DNA from: Chth-196 sp044370935
GTDB taxonomy: Bacteria; Verrucomicrobiota; Verrucomicrobiia; Chthoniobacterales; Chthoniobacteraceae
Length of the DNA stretch: 19,137 nt
Assembly: GCA_044370935.1 (NCBI GenBank)
Contig: JBILUQ010000047.1
Location: 1 to 19,137, forward strand
Direction of reading: 5' to 3'
Below the pieces are notes generated by a model. It saw nothing but the letters and a program-made list of their open reading frames with translations. It made no database searches and was not told the origin of the DNA. The position numbers and the translations under genes were made by a program. Shown here piece by piece: positions 15,153 to 19,137 of this stretch (position 1 is its first letter; every line of letters begins with the position of its first letter).

Positions 15153-16778
15153 CTACGGGGAGTATCGCTGCGCGATTGGCATGCGGCGTCCCAGTCCAAA
15201 GGCTCTGGAGGTGACTTTTAGTCCGGGCGCAGCCTGAGCTCGTTTGTATTCGTTAAGGTTCACCCGCTTGATTACCCATCTTACGGTTTTCTCCTCATAA
15301 CCCTTTTCGATGATCTCTTGTGCGGAACACTGTTCCTCGACGTAAAGCTGCAGGATTGGATCGAGAATATCGTAAGGGGGCAGGGTGTCTTGGTCCTTCT
15401 GGTCTGGCTTGAGCTCTGCGCTGGGCGCCTTTTCAATTGTTGCCCATGGAATGATTTCTCGGTTTCGATTAATCCATCGTGAGAGCGCGTAAATCTGAGT
15501 TTTTGGAACATCGCTGATTACTGCGAGTCCTCCGCACATGTCTCCGTAGAGCGTGCAGTAACCGACTGCGAGTTCGCTCTTGTTGCCAGTCGACAGGACA
15601 AGGTGCCCGAGCTTGTTCGAGAGAGCCATGAGAGTCATACCCCTCAGGCGGGGTTGCATATTCTCCTCCGCCTCATTCGGCGCCAGCCCCGCGAAAATAT
15701 CCTTAAACTGCTCTTGAAAGGTCTCGAATGACTTTTGGATTGGAATGTTGAGGAAATTGATCCCGAGAGTGCGGGCAAGTTGTTCCGAGTCGGCGACACT
15801 TCCGGCGCTTGAATATTCCGTTGGCATTGTGACTCCGAGCACATTTGCGGCGCCAAGCGCTTCCGCCGCGATACAGGCAACGATTGCGCTGTCTATACCA
15901 CCACTGAGTCCGAGCACGGCCGAGCGGAAGCCGCATTTTCGCATGTAATCGCGAACACCAAGCACGAGCGCATTGAACAACGACTCAGATTCGTGCATCG
16001 GCACGTCTGCGACCGCTGGCCCGCGAAGGTCGGTCACGATCGAATGCGGGGCAAAAGCAGGGAGCTGGGCGAGGAGGTTTCCCTCGGCATTTAAAAGGAT
16101 GGAGTTTCCATCAAAGACCAACTGATCGTTTGCTCCAGCGCAATTGCAGTACGCGATTGCCACTCGTTTGCTTTTCGCTGCGGCGGAAAGCATCTGAATT
16201 CTCCGTTCAGGCTTTCCAAGAGTAAATGGAGAGGCGCTCAAATTTAAGACCAAATCAGCACCCTGAGATGAGAGTGCGTCGAGGGGAGACGCCGGATAGA
16301 GGGCGCGTGGAAGAAACGGTTCGGTCCAGATATCCTCGCACAGAGTGATGCCAATTTTTTGGCCGTTCCATTCGATCACCGAATTGTCCGCAGCGGGTTC
16401 GAAATAGCGGTCCTCGTCAAAGACATCATAGTTGGGAAGAAGAGTCTTGAAGCGTTTTGCTTGGATTGTCCCCGAGTGCAGAAAAGCGGCTGCGTTGCGG
16501 AAGGGTTTGCCGATTCCTGCATGCTCATCCACGAAGCCAACAACGAGGGGGACGGCGCCTGTAAATCTTGCGAGTGCGTTGAGCGCTTCGAGGTTGCTGG
16601 GAACAAACTGGGATTCGAACAGTAGATCAAGTGGCGGATACCCGGTGATTGCGAGTTCGGGCGTGAGCACGATGTCGGCGCCCGCTGCAACGAGGCGCGC
16701 GTAAGCTTCTTGGATGAGCGCGGTGTTGCCCGTGATGTCTCCAACGATTGGATTAATTTGTGCGAAGCCGATCTTCAT
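15153..16778 (-). CDS. nadE: Glutamine-dependent NAD+ synthetase
   Basis: Makes NAD+ from deamido-NAD, ATP and glutamine, the last step of NAD synthesis, in the cytosol. The 541-residue product has both domains. The N-terminal nitrilase-type glutaminase has catalytic Glu41 (TPELAITGYPP), Lys111 (RFKTLLPNYDVFDE) and Cys147 (ITLCEDIW). The C-terminal synthetase has the P-loop SGGIDS at 292-297 and the stretches STGNKSELAVGYCTLYGD and ELKPDQKDQDTLPPYDILD that bind deamido-NAD and ATP. The ATG at 16778 gives the typical MKIGFAQINPIVGD and has no Shine-Dalgarno sequence. The ADP-ribosylglycohydrolase-like gene follows on the same strand. The gene is divergent from the DJ-1/PfpI gene across 459 bp. 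Confidence 0.96.
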   Translation of the reverse strand: MKIGFAQINPIVGDITGNTALIQEAYARLVAAGADIVLTPELAITGYPPLDLLFESQFVPSNLEALNALARFTGAVPLVVGFVDEHAGIGKPFRNAAAFLHSGTIQAKRFKTLLPNYDVFDEDRYFEPAADNSVIEWNGQKIGITLCEDIWTEPFLPRALYPASPLDALSSQGADLVLNLSASPFTLGKPERRIQMLSAAAKSKRVAIAYCNCAGANDQLVFDGNSILLNAEGNLLAQLPAFAPHSIVTDLRGPAVADVPMHESESLFNALVLGVRDYMRKCGFRSAVLGLSGGIDSAIVACIAAEALGAANVLGVTMPTEYSSAGSVADSEQLARTLGINFLNIPIQKSFETFQEQFKDIFAGLAPNEAEENMQPRLRGMTLMALSNKLGHLVLSTGNKSELAVGYCTLYGDMCGGLAVISDVPKTQIYALSRWINRNREIIPWATIEKAPSAELKPDQKDQDTLPPYDILDPILQLYVEEQCSAQEIIEKGYEEKTVRWVIKRVNLNEYKRAQAAPGLKVTSRAFGLGRRMPIAQRYSP

Positions 16779-17132
16779 TCAGCTTGAGTTAACCATGACG
16801 TAAAGCAGCTTGCGAACTTGGAAAAGCCGCCGGGGTGCGGGTTCAGGGGAAATAGCCTGCAGCGTGCCTGTTTTTCGGTGAGGGACGCTGAAATCGCTCG
16901 GCGGCGGTCGGTTTTCAGGTGTTTTTCGCTCAGGTTGGGTCCGGATCGGTTCAGAGCCCGCAGGTTAGCCTACTCTCTGGACGCTCAAATTTATGCTCCA
17001 TGGGTATCAGAAAGGCGTGCATGCGGGCGCCGGAGGGGTGTCTTTCTTTTGATTAAAAACCTGAGTTTTCCTGCCGCATAGTCGGATTGGCAGGGGCGGT
17101 TAACCTGTCATAGTTACGTTTACCGCTTGTCT

Positions 17133-17180
17133 AAGCATTCAGGCAAGTGACTGTTAGGTATAATTTTAAGTCGAATGCTT
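17133..17180. repeat. Inverted repeat flanking a -10 box
   Basis: AAGCATTC (17133-17140) and GAATGCTT (17173-17180) are perfect 8-bp inverted copies. Their centres are 40 bp apart, close to four helical turns, and TATAAT lies between them. This is what a paired operator for a dimeric or tetrameric regulator would look like, but 8-bp arms can arise by chance. Confidence 0.4.
17159..17164 (+). promoter_or_regulatory. Candidate -10 box for the DJ-1/PfpI-isomerase-cytochrome unit
   Basis: A perfect TATAAT lies 73 bp before ATG 17238 on the plus strand. No good -35 box occurs 16-18 bp upstream, and there is no extended TG, so an activator would probably be needed if this is a true promoter. Confidence 0.4.
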
Positions 17181-17237
17181 TGTAAGCCAAGAATGGCGGT
17201 TTCCAATCGCGACAGTTTTTGAGATCTTCACTCCCAT

Positions 17238-17804
17238 ATGAAAAGCAATAAAGTCCTCGTAATCATCGGTGATGCAACTGAAACAGTTGACACGCTTTAC
17301 CCATTTTATCGCCTCATCGAGGCGGGGTTTGTGCCAGTGGTGGCTGCTCCGGAAAAGCGACGGTACCAGATGGTGCTACACGAAGTTAAACCCGGTTGGA
17401 CCATCACCAAGGAGTGGGAGGGTTACTCGATTGAAGCGGACATCGCTTTTAAAGACATCGATCCGAAGGAATATGCGGGGATATTTTTCAGCGGCGGTCG
17501 CGCTCCTGAGTACATCCGTGAGGATGAGGCCTTGCTAGGTATCACGCGGTACTTTTGGGAAAACGAATTGCCCATGGCAAGCGTGTGTCATGGGGTCGAA
17601 ATCCCAGCTCGTGCTGGAATCGTCAACGGGCTGCGGATGGCGACGGTGGCGAAATGTAAATTTGATCTCGAGGTCTGCGGGGGGATCTATGTTAACGAGC
17701 CGTGCGTGATCGACCGGCACATGGTCAGTGGTCGCACGTATCACGATAGCGGCCATTTCGTCGGCCCTTGGATCAAAATGCTCGAGGCTGCCCGTGAGGC
17801 TTAA
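17238..17804 (+). CDS. DJ-1/PfpI family protein
   Basis: Member of the class I glutamine amidotransferase-like superfamily; such proteins act as proteases, glyoxalases, deglycases, hydratases or chaperones, and the activity here is not predictable. The 188-residue product has an N-terminal strand KVLVIIGDATETVDT with Glu15 at the position of the acid beside the nucleophile, FFSGGRAPEYIR at about 83-94, and the nucleophile elbow SVCHGVEIPARAG with Cys117-His118. VIDRHMVSGRTYHDSGHFV near 158-175 is the usual C-terminal substrate-site strand. There is no signal peptide, so it is cytosolic. It starts a probable unit with the exported isomerase-like gene (47 bp gap) and a c-type cytochrome. Confidence 0.9.
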   Translation: MKSNKVLVIIGDATETVDTLYPFYRLIEAGFVPVVAAPEKRRYQMVLHEVKPGWTITKEWEGYSIEADIAFKDIDPKEYAGIFFSGGRAPEYIREDEALLGITRYFWENELPMASVCHGVEIPARAGIVNGLRMATVAKCKFDLEVCGGIYVNEPCVIDRHMVSGRTYHDSGHFVGPWIKMLEAAREA

Positions 17805-17851
17805 AAGCAGAGCGTTCCTTGAATTTTAACGACACACCTGAGTCTCCCCAA

Positions 17852-18772
17852 ATGAACACAAGACGCGACTTCTTGAAATCCGCCGCTGCCTTTGCGGTGC
17901 CATCACTTTTAAACGTAGCGGGTGCTGCCGATCCCTTTCGTTTGAAATACATTCTGTCGTCCGCGATGTACGGCGAGATGTCGCTTGAGGATATTCTGCC
18001 GGAAGTCGAAAAAACAGGCTGCGAGGCGATTGACATATGGTGCCGCGTCCACGGAAACCAGAGGGAGCAGATCGAGCAAATGGGCGATGAAAAGTTCGCT
18101 CACCTGCTGTCCAAGCACAAGGTTCAGCTCGGAGTAAGCACCCGGTACCCTCTTGGACCGTTTAAATTGCAGGAAGAGATGAGGTGGGCCAGAAAGTTCG
18201 GCGGAAAAGTAGTGCTTTGCGGTTCAACGGGGCCGAAAGAGCCTGAGGGCGCGGAAGCCAAGGCTGCGATGCAAAAGTTTATCGAAGAGATGAAGCCGCA
18301 CGTTGCAGTTGCGGAGGAACTGGGAGTGACCATCGCTATTGAGAATCATGACAAGCAGGCGTTGTATCACCCGGACTCTCTGCGATACTTTGGCGAGCTC
18401 AACCGCTCGCCGAATCTCGGGGTGGCGCTCGCTCCCCACCACTTGCACAAGTGGTATGATCAAATTCCCCAACTCATTCGCGACCTTGGTGCAGGCCAGA
18501 TTCCGTTCATGTATTTTCAGGAGCACTCCGAAGGTATTCGTGGAAAAGTGGCGAAAGAAATCGAGATGCAGCAAATGCCAGGCTTCGGAGGTGGACTCGA
18601 CTATCGTCCAATCGTCGGGGCTTTGAAGCAGATTCAATATCGCGGCTACGTCGAGATATTCATGCACCCGACTCCGCGCGGGATACCAATTCTTCCAACC
18701 GTTCCCGAGATCTCCGCTGCAATCAACAAGTCGCGGAAATACATCGAGAGCTGCATGACCCATATCTCCTGA
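17852..18772 (+). CDS. Tat-exported sugar phosphate isomerase/epimerase-like TIM barrel protein
   Basis: Xylose-isomerase-like TIM barrel (AP_endonuc_2 family), probably an isomerase, epimerase or lyase acting on a sugar outside the cytoplasm. ATG 17852 gives 306 residues with a clear twin-arginine signal NTRRDFLKSAAAFAVPSLL at residues 2-20, likely cut near AGA-A at 24-26. An upstream TTG at 17819 would bury the signal and is rejected. Barrel metal and substrate residues are suggested by AIENHDK (Glu164), HHLHKWYD (about 196-203), FQEHSEG and the C-terminal VEIFMHP (Glu269). The stop overlaps the start of the following cytochrome by one base, so the two are translationally coupled. Exported TIM barrels beside cytochromes occur in Verrucomicrobia and Planctomycetes, where some take part in glycoside oxidation and cleavage; that role here is inference. 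Confidence 0.88.
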   Translation: MNTRRDFLKSAAAFAVPSLLNVAGAADPFRLKYILSSAMYGEMSLEDILPEVEKTGCEAIDIWCRVHGNQREQIEQMGDEKFAHLLSKHKVQLGVSTRYPLGPFKLQEEMRWARKFGGKVVLCGSTGPKEPEGAEAKAAMQKFIEEMKPHVAVAEELGVTIAIENHDKQALYHPDSLRYFGELNRSPNLGVALAPHHLHKWYDQIPQLIRDLGAGQIPFMYFQEHSEGIRGKVAKEIEMQQMPGFGGGLDYRPIVGALKQIQYRGYVEIFMHPTPRGIPILPTVPEISAAINKSRKYIESCMTHIS

Positions 18773-19137
18773 TGAAGGCGCTGCTTTTGCTTGTGGCCGC
18801 CCTTGGATTCGCGAGCGAGGCATCCGCAGCTCCTCTCGTCACGGGGTTCGAGAGATTTCACTCCAAGGATGCCTCGGCAGAGGGCGGACGGCTGCTTTTT
18901 AACGAGCTTGGCTGCGTTAACTGTCATGATGTTAAAACCGGTTTGCCGTCGCGTTCAGGGCCGGCGGTTGCTGGTGCAACGGCCCGGTTGAATGGAGCTT
19001 GGCTGCGTGAGTTTCTTTCTAACCCGGACGGCGCACATCACGGCAGTGGAATGCCGCAGATGCTGCATGGTTACGAGGCGATGGACGTAGATGCGGTTAT
19101 CCAGTACCTCGGCTCATTGAAACCGAAGAGTTCAGCA
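18772..19137 (+). CDS. c-type cytochrome, partial (C-terminus beyond right edge)
   Basis: Exported haem protein, open for 122 codons to the window edge. Residues 1-20 are a Sec signal peptide (MKALLLLVAALGFASEASA, cut at ASA-A). The haem motif is CVNCH at about 48-52, with upstream AEGGRLLFNELG typical of class I cytochromes. A Met in GMPQML near residue 94 is a good candidate for the distal haem ligand, and the domain seems to close with VDAVIQYLGSL near 109-119. The domain is therefore almost complete, and what follows may be a further domain. The ATG shares its A with the TGA of the isomerase-like gene. It could accept electrons from an exported sugar-oxidising enzyme. Confidence 0.85.
   Translation, partial: MKALLLLVAALGFASEASAAPLVTGFERFHSKDASAEGGRLLFNELGCVNCHDVKTGLPSRSGPAVAGATARLNGAWLREFLSNPDGAHHGSGMPQMLHGYEAMDVDAVIQYLGSLKPKSSA

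Larger units (their letters stand above)
16779..17237. other. 459-bp intergenic region between nadE and the DJ-1/PfpI gene
   Basis: Divergent promoter region. I find no convincing protein-coding frame; the longest on the plus strand (87 codons) has no recognisable features. No tRNA, tmRNA, SRP RNA or riboswitch core is recognised. The right part holds a TATAAT box flanked by an inverted repeat. The left part is GC-rich and featureless to my eye. It is long for this otherwise compact window and could hide a small RNA. Confidence 0.5.

Noticed and set aside
15065..15199. Upstream start for the ADP-ribosylglycohydrolase-like gene
   Set aside because: It runs into nadE, and the family similarity begins just after the ATG at 15064.

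Overview
The window looks like a chromosomal segment of a member of the Verrucomicrobiota (PVC superphylum), possibly an Opitutae-like lineage. The best evidence is the adjacent pair of a PSCyt1/DUF1549/DUF1553 cytochrome-like protein and a Tat-exported DUF1501 protein, a pair typical of Verrucomicrobia and Planctomycetes. Further support comes from a Tat-exported TIM-barrel isomerase followed by a small c-type cytochrome, and from start codons that almost never follow a Shine-Dalgarno sequence. The taxonomic call is inference. I see no mobile element, CRISPR array or rRNA.

Left part (1-5700): a minus-strand System II cytochrome c maturation pair, resB then a ccsA-like gene cut by the left edge just inside its haem-handling WWD motif. 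Divergent from it, argH and a NUDIX hydrolase gene run on the plus strand. A strong hairpin terminator separates the NUDIX gene from the convergent ahcY.

Middle (5700-9630): the S-adenosylmethionine (SAM) cycle locus. metK and ahcY form a minus-strand unit. Divergent from metK is a gene encoding an ArsR-type winged helix fused to a class I SAM-dependent methyltransferase fold. The 133 bp between them holds a near-perfect palindrome that contains the candidate -35 boxes of both divergent promoters. The natural reading is a regulator that binds SAM or S-adenosylhomocysteine (SAH) in its methyltransferase domain and controls metK-ahcY and itself. A tRNA-Lys(CTT) gene follows, preceded by a long imperfect hairpin.

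Right part (9630-19137): the PSCyt1/DUF1549/DUF1553-DUF1501 pair on the plus strand. Convergent to it is a minus-strand pair, glutamine-dependent NAD+ synthetase (nadE) and a divergent ADP-ribosylglycohydrolase-like protein. After a 459-bp non-coding stretch with a candidate promoter comes a plus-strand unit of a DJ-1/PfpI protein, a Tat-exported sugar isomerase/epimerase-like TIM barrel and a c-type cytochrome cut by the right edge. Several exported haem proteins in the window depend on the kind of maturation machinery encoded at its left end.
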